The position numbers were made by a program, and so were the translations under genes. A stretch of DNA of 64,000 bases. It comes from Elysia chlorotica. Taxonomy: Eukaryota; Mollusca; Gastropoda; Plakobranchidae. Shown in pieces: positions 12,966-23,799 of the stretch. Each line of letters begins with the position of its first letter. The stretch's first letter is position 1. The stretch spans positions 231,534 to 295,533 of the forward strand of contig RQTK01000177.1 in the NCBI GenBank assembly GCA_003991915.1, in the 5' to 3' direction. Below the pieces are notes generated by a model. It ran no database searches and was not told the origin of the DNA. It saw nothing but the letters and a program-made list of their open reading frames with translations.

Positions 12966-13269
12966 GAGGGGCGGGAAGAGAGACAGGGTGTGTGTGTGTG
13001 CCATCTTTTGACGTTACAATAATTTTATTTCAGTTATCCCATCAAATTTTTGCTTTGCTATTGGCTCGATAGCTTTAGAGTGCTTTTTAAAATGATGTGA
13101 ACTGTTTTTGTTTTGTTTTTATTAGTATCCAGAATCTGGGTTATTGACTACCGAGGTTATCGGAGACCGACGGAAGTCTCTCTAAGTGTATTGGCAACGG
13201 CAAATTATGGTCGTTTTTCTTCATACTTTAGTACCCCAGATCGCTTTATGACTGAATTTTTAAGTGCTA

Positions 13270-13345
13270 GAAACGGCAGTTGGCACAACTGGTTGAGTGC
13301 TGGCGCTCGGTCCTCAGGTCCGGGGGTCTAAACCCAGTACATACA
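13270..13345 (+). mobile_element. tRNA-like SINE head
   Basis: CAACTGGTTGAGTGCTGGC resembles a box A region and GGTCCGGGGGTCTAAACCC a box B region at the right distance. The body after it does not match the main SINE family here. Confidence 0.45.
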
Positions 13346-14344
13346 TAAGTGCTAGAATTTCCATGGGCTAGTTCTTGGTGCGGTGCGTAAATGTGCAATC
13401 CACCTTACGATTACTTGATTCGTCGTCACTACGGCTTTTTACCATTATCACATTTTCATACAGTTAAGGATAGGCCTAGATAAGTAAGAACAAAAAGGAA
13501 ATAGATTTGGGCGCCCGCCTTACAGTCTATGTTGATGCCATAGTCGATCGTCCAAATTTACTTTCGCCTTCTAAACATTACACTATATCTGGTTGAAACA
13601 TAGGACGCTAGGTGTGAAGCATATGCTTAACACTTGTAAAACGAAAAAAAATGTCTGGCAGTCTCCTTGACTCCTTCAAGTCGCAACCTTTTTGGTCTTA
13701 TGGTGGTAAAGGAGCCTACCATAACCAAAATAAATGGCTTTTCACTTAGAAAAAAAATTTAAATTAAATGAGAGTGGAGTGTCCTCCTAGTCATTTAAAA
13801 TTCTTAATGTGTTACCAAAATATAATCATGGTGCAAGCAACGTTGGGCTAACGTCAGGATTTTAACGTTTAACGTTTAACCGTTGGAACTTTACAATACG
13901 CTTTGGTTCACAACATAGTTATTGAAAAAAATGTGTTGGTATTTTAAAGCGTTAAGAGTGTTTTGCAGCTGGACGTGGATGTATTCACTATAGAGTCTAT
14001 ACAAATAGGTCCTGAATTTGAAATTTTCCGAACAATTATTTGTGGAATTAAGGCCTACACTGCATACAAAGTATTTAAATGACAGAGATTTTTTTTTATC
14101 CAAAAGGCAGATTATCTTCAATTTTTCAAATTTAGTTTTTAATAATGAATTCTTATTTGTGGTAAAATTTGTGTCTTTTGTTATTTGGTGTGGGTTTTTT
14201 TTTAAATCTTTATGTACATAATATTTTTATAAGATGATTTTAGCTAACAATGGTAAAAATATAAAGGGATAGTGACATGCAAGACTGCAAGACTAAACAC
14301 AGTCAAAGAGACAGATACGATAGTGAAGAAGGGGTGTAGAAAGA

Positions 14345-14345
<1 letters not shown>
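13346..14345. other. Non-genic stretch
   Basis: AT-rich sequence with no supported exon. Open frames at 13891-14221 overlap on both strands and look like chance. Confidence 0.5.

Positions 14346-14408
<63 letters not shown>
14346..14408. repeat. (GA)n microsatellite
   Basis: About 30 GA repeats. Confidence 0.95.
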
Positions 14409-14410
<2 letters not shown>

Positions 14411-15125
14411 GATGAATATAGTAAAATATATAAACCAATTGACACAGTTTGTAGTTTAAAAGGCACCTTTGACGTCAAAGAAACCCCTGAAAGAAAAGCA
14501 ATGCGGGTTGGTTTTTATAAAACGAAATATGAATCGACAGCACAGAACTAATATTTTTATAACGAAAGAAAAAAAAAAAGCTCCAACATAAGTGGAAATT
14601 ATGATTTGTTGTTTTATTATATCTAACAAGCATCCAGAGAATTTTTTAATCAATCTCATAAAAAAGATTTCCGATAGAAAATTAAATTTTTGTTGCTTCC
14701 GCTTCTAAGATGTAGGTACAGTATTTCGCAATGGGAATTCCAAACAAAAGATTTCTGTCTGGGTAGATGGATATTGAATCACTCTCTAAACCTTCTTGCT
14801 ACATTTCTAAACTAAAAGTCAAATCACAGTAGAGTAACATTAGATTAAGATTAGCAAAATAGAATCACAAAGAAAACAAAAAGGGGAGAACGTATGGCTA
14901 ATCTCTCCCGCGCATTTTGCTTTTGTTTAATTTTGAAACACATGCATCATTTGCATATTGTTCAATGTGTTTCCTCTTGGCTTTTTTAATGGGTGTTGTT
15001 GTCTTTGTAACTTTTTACGATGTAAAAGAATTATAAATCTTAAATTTTGATTGTATTTGAGAAGTGGGTGCAGCTGTAATTTTGTGCGTTGTATTTCTTT
15101 TTATTTTTTACAGATTCCCATAATG

Positions 15126-15160
<35 letters not shown>

Positions 15161-16055
15161 TGTGTGGTATGGTGGTCAATAGAGGCTAGCAATATGTTTG
15201 TAAAAAAAAGTTTCCATTCTGCCATTCTTTTTGTTGCTTGATTTTTTTTAATCGACTTGTTTGTGAGCCGCTGTTCTTTTTTTTTTTTTTTTTTTCAATT
15301 TTTCTTTGTTATGTTATCTTTAACATCGATTTAAATTAGTTTATTATACAGATGAGTATATGAACTTTTTAAAAGCTGAGTTAAGTGTTATTGGTTGTTT
15401 TTTGTGGGTTCTTTGTTTGTTTGTGTTCGTTGTAGTATTTTTTGATAATTTATGTCAATCTCATCTTTCCTGGGGATAGTAGAAGAATTGCCAAAACTTC
15501 AGGTGCTTATTTCTGGTAGCTGATCAGGCAGGACGACCCTATGTAAACTTCCATTCTGAAGAGTGGTAAACAAAAGAAGGGGGAGGGAATGGGGCTCATA
15601 TATTAACACCTACACTAATCATGTGACCCTAGGTGATGTAGCTCCTGTTATTATAGACTCTGCAATAACCAGGCCCTTAACTAACCAGGCCCTTAACTAA
15701 AACGGATACGGTAGAAAAGGGAATTGTGTCTGGTATTACGTCAGATTAAAGCCACATCATCATCATCATCATGGAGTGCCGTGCCGGTTGGCGTTGGTGA
15801 CCATGTCCCTCCACATCTCTTGTCCTCGCATTTCACAATCAGGTCGAATCCATTTGCGTCCACTGATCACAAGAGAATTAGTAAAAATGGACTGTTGAAT
15901 GATCGTTTTTCCCCAAAGAAAATCAATAGCATGCGGGAAATTCCCGTCTAATGAGAGCTTACGGTGCGATTCGTAAACATCCTGTTTGGTCGTTTGTTGC
16001 TTGCTTGATTGCTTGCTTGCTATTTTACTTTGTTGGTTGGCTGATTTACCATCAG
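14409..16055. other. Non-genic stretch with TG repeat and a CRE palindrome
   Basis: Contains a perfect TGACGTCA at about 14469 inside the longer palindrome CTTTGACGTCAAAG, a (TG)n run at 15128-15165, and a 17-bp tandem duplication of CCAGGCCCTTAACTAA at about 15669-15702. No exon recognised. Confidence 0.5.
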
Positions 16056-16265
16056 TTACTAGGCTATCTCACGAACGGGCCTCAAGACTAACATCTGACA
16101 ATTTTACCTAGTGTCACACAGAAGCAGAACAGCAGGATTTATGTCTAACTCGGTTATATTATACTGACACCGACACAACCAGTCTTGAAGAAGACAGTTA
16201 TATCAGGAATCGAGCCGAACCATGAACTCTCTGGTAAGCAATTGTGCGCTCTTTGCACTGAAGTA
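16056..16265 (-). mobile_element. SINE copy, minus strand, decayed
   Basis: The tail core is seen on the complement of GGGCCTCAAGACTAACATCT, then the body complement of TTATATTATACTGACACCGA, then a box B-like region complementary to GGAATCGAGCC. The head is too decayed to score. Confidence 0.6.
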
Positions 16266-16499
16266 CGTCGCTCCCCTATTATTGTGTAAGTCGCAAAGTG
16301 TGATTTGTTATTTAATAGAGAACGAGCCGGGCAAACGCTAGCCCACTCTGGATACACGCATTACTGTTTAAGTTGATGACGTGTGGGCGGAGGGCTGGGC
16401 GATTGTGGTCTTGTCAATAATTGCATATTTCTTCATTATGTGATATGGGAAATTAATAATGGAATGTAATAAATAATTGCGAAATACTCGTGCGTCACT

Positions 16500-16535
16500 G
16501 TCTGTATGTGTGTGTGTGTGTGCGTGTGTGTGTAT
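16500..16535. repeat. (TG)n microsatellite
   Basis: Short TG run with CG interruptions, next to the SINE at 16590. Confidence 0.85.
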
Positions 16536-16589
16536 ACACAAGGGTATAAGTATGTACTTGTTTTTTCGTCGGAATAATTGCACGTCTCC

Positions 16590-16835
16590 TAGGTTCCCCA
16601 AAGAGGATCATATACGGCGACTTGTCCCAAGACTAACGTCTGATAATTTCATGTACTTCCACAGACGAGGCAGAGTGGGGGTACTATGACTCCTGTCTCA
16701 ACCAGACACATTCTACTGACACTGACCCAACCAGTAGGAGGAGAAATCCGACAAACGAATTATCCCCATCAGGGGTTTAGACCCGCGGACTTCCAGATTT
16801 GAACATCAAGGCTCTAGCACTTGCGCCGGTTCCCC
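16590..16835 (-). mobile_element. tRNA-derived SINE, minus strand
   Basis: Complement of TTGTCCCAAGACTAACGTCT is the tail core. The body complement ACATTCTACTGACACTGACC is well kept, and the head is seen as the complement of GCTCTAGCACTTGCGCCGG at about 16811. Nearly full length. Confidence 0.75.
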
Positions 16836-17591
16836 TCATGGGTATGTGCTTGCGTGTATTGATGGCTTAAATGGTTAGAGGATGGAAAAGAAATAAAGAT
16901 CACATAATTATCATTACATATTATAATAGCCTCTTTCTCTCTGTCTCTGTTTCTTATTTAATACATATTCTACTGAATATAATATTAGTTTATGCCTAAA
17001 TTAATAGCGTTACTTACCTAAATAAGTTAGTTTATCAAATAAAAGCATTTGCGATAAATAAATTTTGTTAGCTAAATGAGAAAGTGGAGCAAATCAAGGT
17101 ATATGGGATAAACCCATTCAATATCGACTTAAGGGGATTAGAGAAATACATTATATTCACGAAGAAAATGGTATCATCGATTGTGTGTTAAAGGGTGCAC
17201 TTTGCATCTATCGCAGATCAGCAACATTTGATTTATTATGACAGTTTATATCCTAAGTTTCCTAAAAAAAATACTCTATAGAGACTGAAGCACTGGTTGA
17301 GATTCGTAACTAAGACCTCCTGGTCGTTATAACCGACTGAGCAATAAGCATTTTCACAATAGTGGGTCAAACTATCAATAGAGTGGATTATTTGTTAAGA
17401 ACAAGACTGCATATCAGCGGGGTTCTCTTTTAAATCCTAGAGTGAAATGTAAACAAATAATTCTTTTTTAAAGTCTCTAGGAAAATGAGATCAACGGAAG
17501 CTAAGCAGGGGTGGGACGGAAGCCGCCACAGGAAGATTTTAGTTTAGAGGAGGCACGTAGAGGCCGCCTTAGTGGACACGTATGAAAGGCC

Positions 17592-17603
17592 TGCGCATGC
17601 GCA
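17592..17603. promoter_or_regulatory. NRF1-like palindrome
   Basis: TGCGCATGCGCA is a perfect match to the known NRF1 consensus. Such sites usually sit close to transcription starts of broadly expressed genes. No gene is visible beside it, so the assignment rests on the motif and the local CpG content. Confidence 0.45.
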
Positions 17604-17680
17604 CCGCGTTTCTTTAGAAATCCAATGGTGCGTCCTTAACACTTGCTGGGAGTTTTATCATAGGCGAATGAAAGTGAAAT

Positions 17681-17808
17681 AAGAATCATTCCTTCTAAGA
17701 AACTTGTTCGTAAGCTAGACGATAAGAAGCATTCCTTCCAAGAAACTTGTTGGTAAGCTAGACGATAAGAAGCATTCCTTCCAAGAAACTTGTTGGTAAG
17801 CTAGACAG
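17681..17808 (+). repeat. 43-bp tandem repeat, three units
   Basis: Units start at 17681, 17724 and 17767, each reading AAGAAGCATTCCTTCCAAGA, AACTTGTTGGTAAGCTAGAC, GAT with few changes. Each unit contains a GGTAAGC-type word resembling a 5' splice site. Confidence 0.9.
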
Positions 17809-18757
17809 GTCGTGTAGGGTGGATTCATCATGGGAATCTAGGAGACCTTAAACACGAGGAGAAAGCGGACTCTCTATAGACAAGAACACTAGACAGGCAA
17901 GGCAAGACTCTTTGTGAGTGAGGTAGGGAGGGGATTGGAAGGATTCGTGAGGAAATAGTTAATTCACAAATGTAAAGAGTAAAAGAGGGCTACGTATTTG
18001 GTTAGATGTGTATACACTTCATTACGCATCGAGTGAGCGGGCGATACTACAAACTTTGACATTCACACAACGATAACGGAAGACATAATAACTCTGTTTT
18101 TGTATTGACATTTCTGGTCGTACATTGGTTACCTAAGTCTAGGGTGGAGCTTGGATTCGTTATCATTAAAGATTCCTTTACCTATCTACGTTTACGCTAA
18201 TGGGCCCTGTATTCGCAAGATCTGTATTAAAGAAAGTAAGGAGGTTCAGGATCTCGCCTCGCCGGGCCTAGAATCTAGATCTAGATCCTGAGTCTACATC
18301 CAGTCCCAGAGCGAGCGCTCGTTGAGCCTGTGATACTTTGAACTGAAGGATTCAGGCTAGGCTGAGTAGTATGAATGGAGACGGAAAGTACCACATGAAT
18401 GGGTGAAAAAAAAAGGTGTGACGCCTGGCTACGATGGCGAGGAGTTGTCGTGGCATTGCTTTGTTGTTGATGGTACAGAACGCTCCAGCAAGATCGATAC
18501 TCGGCTTGTTCGCACGTCCTTCACACTGTCTAACTCTGCCGGCATGCGCCTTCCGGCGGCCCCGCTATTGTGAGTGAACTCTATTTTCCAAAGAACGTTA
18601 ATATTCCCTAGAGAATGGCAAGGAAGGCTGCCTTTCACGCTCCCATTCTTTCTTAATATTATTGTCTTATTTTCCTTGAAGGCGTATTAAGTGTTTAGGT
18701 AGAATATTTTTCTCATATTCTACATTTTATCCCTCTTTGGTAATTTCTTCTCTGGGG

Positions 18758-18762
<5 letters not shown>

Positions 18763-18808
<46 letters not shown>

Positions 18809-18810
18809 TC
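18763..18810. repeat. (CT)n microsatellite
   Basis: About 20 CT repeats. Confidence 0.9.
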
Positions 18811-19089
18811 ATCTGTATTGATATAATTATATCTGAATAACGGTTTACCATCTAACTTAATAACTGCTTTAGCAAGACTTGGTGGATCAGAGATAAACTG
18901 GCACAAATTCATATATTCGAAATTACTAGGTATCAAAAGCTTAAGAAATAGGATGGAAGAAATGAAAGAGCTAATGAAAAGTTAAGTTACCATTCTGATT
19001 CTTGTTACTTTACCATTGTAAAATCTTCATTTTTGTCATCCTTGCATAGGATGCGAAGCTCTACAAACCAATAAGCATCAATCAATCAA

Positions 19090-19250
<161 letters not shown>

Positions 19251-20330
19251 GTGTCTTTAATCTACCCGTTTACCTCCATCTATATATCTGAATTTCCCTG
19301 ATCAATTTGCTGTGATATCAGTGTACTTCTACTTTTGTCTGCTACGTTTGAAATTTCTGAAGAAAAACAACTGTACTTAGAAATTGAGTAGGCATTAAAG
19401 TACAATAGCACTTGAAATACATTTACTCTGTTGTGGACACACACTCATAAAGTTCCTCGCCAGGCGAAAGCAAAAAATTGAGAGACATAACAAAGAGTTA
19501 AAATAAAAGAGAACAAAAGACAGCAAGAAGGGATTGACATTTGAGATTTTGAGCTGAGAGCGTGAAAATAATGAGTCAAATGAAAAATTTTGCGGGAGTT
19601 AGAGTTAGAGGGGGGGGGGGAGACAAGAGAAACAGAGACAGAGAGGCAGACAGAGAGACAGGCAGGTTGGCAAGGTGACTGAATGCAACAGAAAAAAATA
19701 AAGAACCAGAGACAGAAAAAGAAATAAAGAGAAAGAAACAGACAAAGAAATAAAGAGAAAGAGACAGATTGGTGTAAAGACAGATAGGAAGACACAAAGA
19801 CAAACAGACAAACAGACACTTTGACATACAGGTACACAGACACGCATACAGAACTGACAGATACGCAGACTGAAAAACGCAGAGAAAGGAAGAAAAAGAC
19901 AAATTATAATGGTGCAGACAGACGGACAAACTAATTGGCAGTTGAAATAAGTTTAATTGTTATAATTTAGTCAGAAATACAAAGAGAAATCAAGGAGGAA
20001 GAGGGTGAGACTGACAAACACATTGACAGTCAAATAGACAAACATAAAGACATAGAAAAAAAAAGAATGAAGAAGTGAAAAGCTTAAGAAATAAGGGTAA
20101 CGACAAAGACAGAGAGATAAGAAGAATATCAAAGCACAAGAGAGAAGAGGAAAATAGATGAGAGATAAAGAGAGAGAGAGAGAGAAAGTGTGTGTGTGTG
20201 AGTGAGAGAGAGAGAGAGAGGGAGAGAGAGAGAAAGAGAAAGAAAAGGAAAACTGAAGAAAGTAAAGGTATCGATAGAGAGTGCCGCAGTCACAAAGTTT
20301 TGAAGCTATCGATCAGACCTAAATCATATT
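19251..20330. other. Purine-rich non-genic stretch
   Basis: Strong strand asymmetry: A and G dominate for about 800 bases, with imperfect CAGACAGA and GAGAGA tracts (19615-19930 and 20150-20250). Long minus-strand frames rich in Ser/Leu/Phe/Cys simply reflect the pyrimidine-rich complement. Confidence 0.7.
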
Positions 20331-20518
20331 CATGATACTGTGATAGTAGTGAGTTCCTCCCTCCTTCCCTAGCCTCAAGACTACCGTCCCTCACACTCGC
20401 CCCCAGTACCGTTTTTTCTTCCTCCGTCTTCTCCATTTTCTCTGTCTTCCCATTACATCCCACCCACACAGTTCAGGACAGCCCTAAGTCCGCCAAACGC
20501 CTCTACACCCACGTCTGG

Positions 20519-20526
20519 TGACGTCA
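20519..20526. promoter_or_regulatory. CRE palindrome
   Basis: Perfect TGACGTCA within GGTGACGTCATG, the classical CREB/ATF site. It lies at the end of a C-rich patch (20340-20560) and about 65 bases before the satellite at 20590. Confidence 0.4.
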
Positions 20527-20589
20527 TGTTCTCATAATCCGGGCTCCCGAGATCGGCGGGCTCCGAGATTTCTTCAGCAAATTAATAAC

Positions 20590-21900
20590 GATTGCCATCA
20601 GCAGAAGCAGCAGCAGAAGCAGGTAGATTAAAAACAAGAAAAAAAGAAAAATGGAAAAATTAACTGAGCAAAAGAAAAGCAGAAACAGCCGCTTGTCGAT
20701 AAGAAGTTTAATTTACTCAAATTTTTATTTTAAGAAGAAATTTCTTCCATCAAAAGCAGGTAGATTAAAAGGAAGGGGAATAAAAGGATAAAAAGGTGGA
20801 ACAAAAGAAACAAAAACAAGAAAAGCAGCTGCTTGTTGATAGGAATTTAACCTCAGAAAAATTATGTATGCCATCAGAAGCGGTTAGATTAAAAACAAAA
20901 AGAAAAGAAAGAGGAAAAAAACTGAACAAAAGAAAAATATAAACAGCCACGTGTTGATAGGAATATGAAGTTTAATTTATTAAAAAGTTTTTTGTTTTGT
21001 TTTTAGAATAAACAATTTCTGCCGTTAAAAACAGGTAGATTAAAAAAGAAGAGAAGGATGGAAAAAACAACAAAAGAAAACAAAAACAGCCGCTTGTATA
21101 TTGGAAATTTAATCTATTAAAAAACATTTTCAGGAGAAATAATTTCTGCCACCAGAAGCAGGTAAACTTTAAAAAAAAAAAAAGAAGAAGAAACGGAGGA
21201 AGAAATCAGAACAACAGAAAAACAGAAACTACCGGTTGTCGATAGAAAATTTAATGTACTCATAATTTTGTCATTAGAAACAGTAATTTCTGCAATCAGA
21301 AGACGGTAGCTTTAAAGAAAGAAGTAGAGAAGGAGAAAAAAAGGCAAAACAGCCGCTTATTGATAAAAAGTGTAATTTCACTCACAGTATTATTCTCAGA
21401 AGAAATAGTTTCAGCTATCAAAATCATTTAGGTTAAAAACAAGAAGAAGAGAAGGAGGGGGAAAAAAAGAAGAAAACACCAGCCGCCTGTCGATAGGAAA
21501 AATTATTTCAATTTAGTCAAAGCTTTATACGCAGAAAAATAATACCTGCCATCAGAAGCAGGCACATTGATTTTAAAAGGAAGAAAAATATAAGGAGGGT
21601 AAAATCAGAACAAACCAAAAAACAAAAACAAAAACAGCCGCTTGTTGATAGGGGATTACATTTGTTCAAAATCGTGTTTTCAGAAAAATAATAATTATTG
21701 CCTTCCACCAGACAGGTAAACTAAAAACAAGAAGAAGAGAGGAGGAGCAAACAAAACAAAAAAAAAAAAGACAGTCACCTGTTGGTAGAAAGTTTAATTT
21801 ACTCGAAATTGTATGTCCAGGAAAACAATTTCTTACGCCAAAAAAAGCAGGTTGTTCATTTAAAAAAAAAGAAGGGGAAAAAATGAAGAAAAAAAAACAG
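20590..21900 (+). repeat. ~135-bp satellite, ten units
   Basis: Ten units of 123-154 bp. A landmark AGGTAGATT or a variant occurs at about 20621, 20758, 20881, 21033, 21160, 21304, 21430, 21560, 21714 and 21849. Within a unit the order is CAGGTAGATTAAAAACAAGA, a purine stretch (AGAAGGAGGAAAAA), ACAGCCGCTTGTTGATAGG, TTTAATTTACTCAAA, then TTTTCAGAAGAAATAATTTC and TGCCATCAGAAG. Each unit thus carries an acceptor-like TTTTCAG and, about 30 bases on, a donor-like CAG|GTAGAT. No frame is conserved between units, so it is not protein coding. Confidence 0.85.
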
Positions 21901-21960
21901 AGACTCGGCAGTTGGAATCCCCATGACCGTTAATTGGATGGCAGATAGAAGACAAAAACG

Positions 21961-21988
21961 ATTGGCTGTCACCATGGCAATGACGTCA
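21961..21988 (+). promoter_or_regulatory. ATTGG + X-box-like + CRE module
   Basis: ATTGG (inverted CCAAT) at 21961-21965, GTCACCATGGCAAT at 21968-21981 resembling an RFX X-box, and a perfect TGACGTCA at 21981-21988 lie within 28 bases. RFX next to CREB sites is a known arrangement in some animal promoters. It lies just beyond the satellite; no gene is recognised downstream, so the target is unknown. Confidence 0.4.
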
Positions 21989-22399
21989 CAAATATCTTTC
22001 GCTTTTTAACGATGTCATCTTTGACATAATTATGTGATAGGGCGGTATCATTAGTACAATGTAGGAGGCTACGTATTAATCTGCGTGCGATGGGTGCCTC
22101 AACCGACTTCCCAAGGAGTTCGATCTAGATCTAGCTGGCAAGAAGCAGCGACAACCACAGGAAAGGAGATTATAAAATTATATGTGGCGACCACAGCCAA
22201 AGTACAACTATTATGTTGTTGTTGGTTTTTTAAGTGCGTCCAGGGTCGGTACTTTGTTTTTTTCTGTACTTTGCCTTTCACTCAAGTAGACTAACAACCT
22301 TTTCGTTTCATATTTTGGTTCATACAGATTCCGTAATTACTAGATCTATTAATTTGTCTGGTTTTTTGTTCGCTCTATCCTTGTCCATTTTTCTCTGCT

Positions 22400-22448
22400 A
22401 TCGATGCTGCAAATGCTGCTGCTGCTGCTGCTGTTGTTGTTGTTGTTC

Positions 22449-22486
<38 letters not shown>

Positions 22487-22530
22487 ATTGTTGCTGTTGT
22501 TGTAATTGTTCCTGTTGTGGTTGCTGTTAT
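22400..22530. repeat. CTG/TTG trinucleotide microsatellite
   Basis: (TGC)n passes into (TTG)n with interruptions. The Cys-rich and Asn-rich frames across it are repeat artefacts. Confidence 0.95.
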
Positions 22531-22779
22531 TGTTCTTGTTTTTTATCATTAACATTTTCATCGTTGTTGCTGGTGGAGTTAAAGTTAATGTTGTCATCTG
22601 TGTTACTAGTATTACAGTTGGTTTTCTTATATTTTATAACAAAAACATCCTGATGACAGAAGTGATCAAAATGGATTTCTCACTATGTTTTTTTTTCTTA
22701 ACTTTCAAAGGCTGGCAGAATAAAATAATAGAACTTACATGTAATACCCCGTATCAAGACAATCTTACTGATAGCGGTA

Positions 22780-22870
22780 GCCCTGGGTAGAACATCGGCT
22801 TTCGACGCAGGAGGTTCGTGGTTGGAGGCCCTCTTTGGCGACTTCGTACCCTACTGGTTAGGGCTGTGTC
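22780..22870 (+). mobile_element. tRNA-like SINE head
   Basis: GCCCTGGGTAGAACATCGGC and GGAGGTTCGTGGTTGGAGG resemble box A and box B regions. What follows does not match the main SINE family; a (TG)n run begins at about 22880. Confidence 0.35.
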
Positions 22871-23280
22871 AGCTTAATTGTGTGTGTGTGTGTGTGTGTA
22901 TGTATGTGCGTGTATATAATATATAACTTTCTCTTTCTCTCTTCTTTATCTCTGTATCCATCTATTTACTGAGTTCTCTCTCGCTCTTTCTCTATCTATC
23001 TCTTTGTCTCCTGTTCCAGCAAAGCCTGAATGGGCCACGACAGAGAAGAAACGACGAAAACAGACACAGCAGGTTTAAGATGTTTGCCATTGCAGAGCAA
23101 CCTTGCACCATCTTTAGAAAGCTCAAGCGCTTTGTTCAACATCGCCCTGGTTAGTTTTTTTCGTTTCGTTTTGGTTTATTTTCATTTCATTACAATGACA
23201 ATGAGAGAGATAGATAGTTGATGTATGTGTGTGTTTGGGGGGGGGGGGGGGGAGGGCACAAAAATAAATAAGTAACAGCT

Positions 23281-23334
23281 AAAAACATACAGACAGCTAA
23301 AGACATACAGACAGCTAAAGACATACAGACAGAA
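23281..23334 (+). repeat. 18-bp tandem repeat
   Basis: Three copies of ACATACAGACAGCTAAAG, just after a G run at 23237-23252. Confidence 0.85.
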
Positions 23335-23424
23335 AGAGACACCGATAATAACAGAGGACACTGCGCCTAAAAAAGGACATTATTTTGGAGGAAGACGGAA
23401 GGGGGAAGTTTACTTAAGTCTTAA

Positions 23425-23535
23425 AAGCGCCGGGCTTCTTTTCTGGAGATCCCCTGTTCAATCCCGCGATCGAGCGAATTGTCCAATTTTGTCCCATACT
23501 GGTTTGGTCGGCTTCAGTATAATAGTAGGGTAGAT
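23425..23535 (+). mobile_element. SINE head fragment
   Basis: AAAAGCGCCGGGCTTCTTTT, box B-like CTGTTCAATCCCGCGATCG, then GCGAATTGTCCAATTTTGTC and GGTCGGCTTCAGTATAATAG. The last words match the same positions in the copy at 5935. Confidence 0.6.
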
Positions 23536-23799
23536 TTGCGACACAGTTGTGGGTTTTGTGGTGAAAGCACACAAAAAAAAAAATGATCTGAAGGACATAT
23601 TAAACGAATTTACATACTATGCCAAGCTGGACTTTTTTCAAAAGTTGACACAAAAGCATAAATGAAGAGGCTAGAGATATAAGGAGCCTTTGTTAAATTG
23701 ATAAAATACATAAATTATTGAAAAATTTCAAATTTCAAAATGATCTACTTATTACTTATCTCAATATGTTACAATTCAGTTGTGAACTATAATAATACC

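Larger units (their letters stand above)
16836..18762. other. Non-genic stretch with promoter-like patch
   Basis: The first 650 bases are AT-rich. From about 17500 to 18640 the sequence is more balanced, with CpG-containing words, a perfect NRF1-type site and a 43-bp tandem repeat (both listed separately). I could not find a coding exon on either strand, so an unassigned promoter or first exon remains possible. Confidence 0.4.

Noticed and set aside
19445-19929. 132- and 117-codon minus-strand frames with membrane-like composition
   Set aside because: They are the complement of a purine-rich tract. The hydrophobic, Ser/Cys-rich look comes from T- and C-rich codons, and overlapping frames look the same.
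22234-22653. Cys-rich frame resembling a metallothionein
   Set aside because: It translates a (TGC/TTG)n repeat and has no regular Cys spacing beyond the repeat itself.
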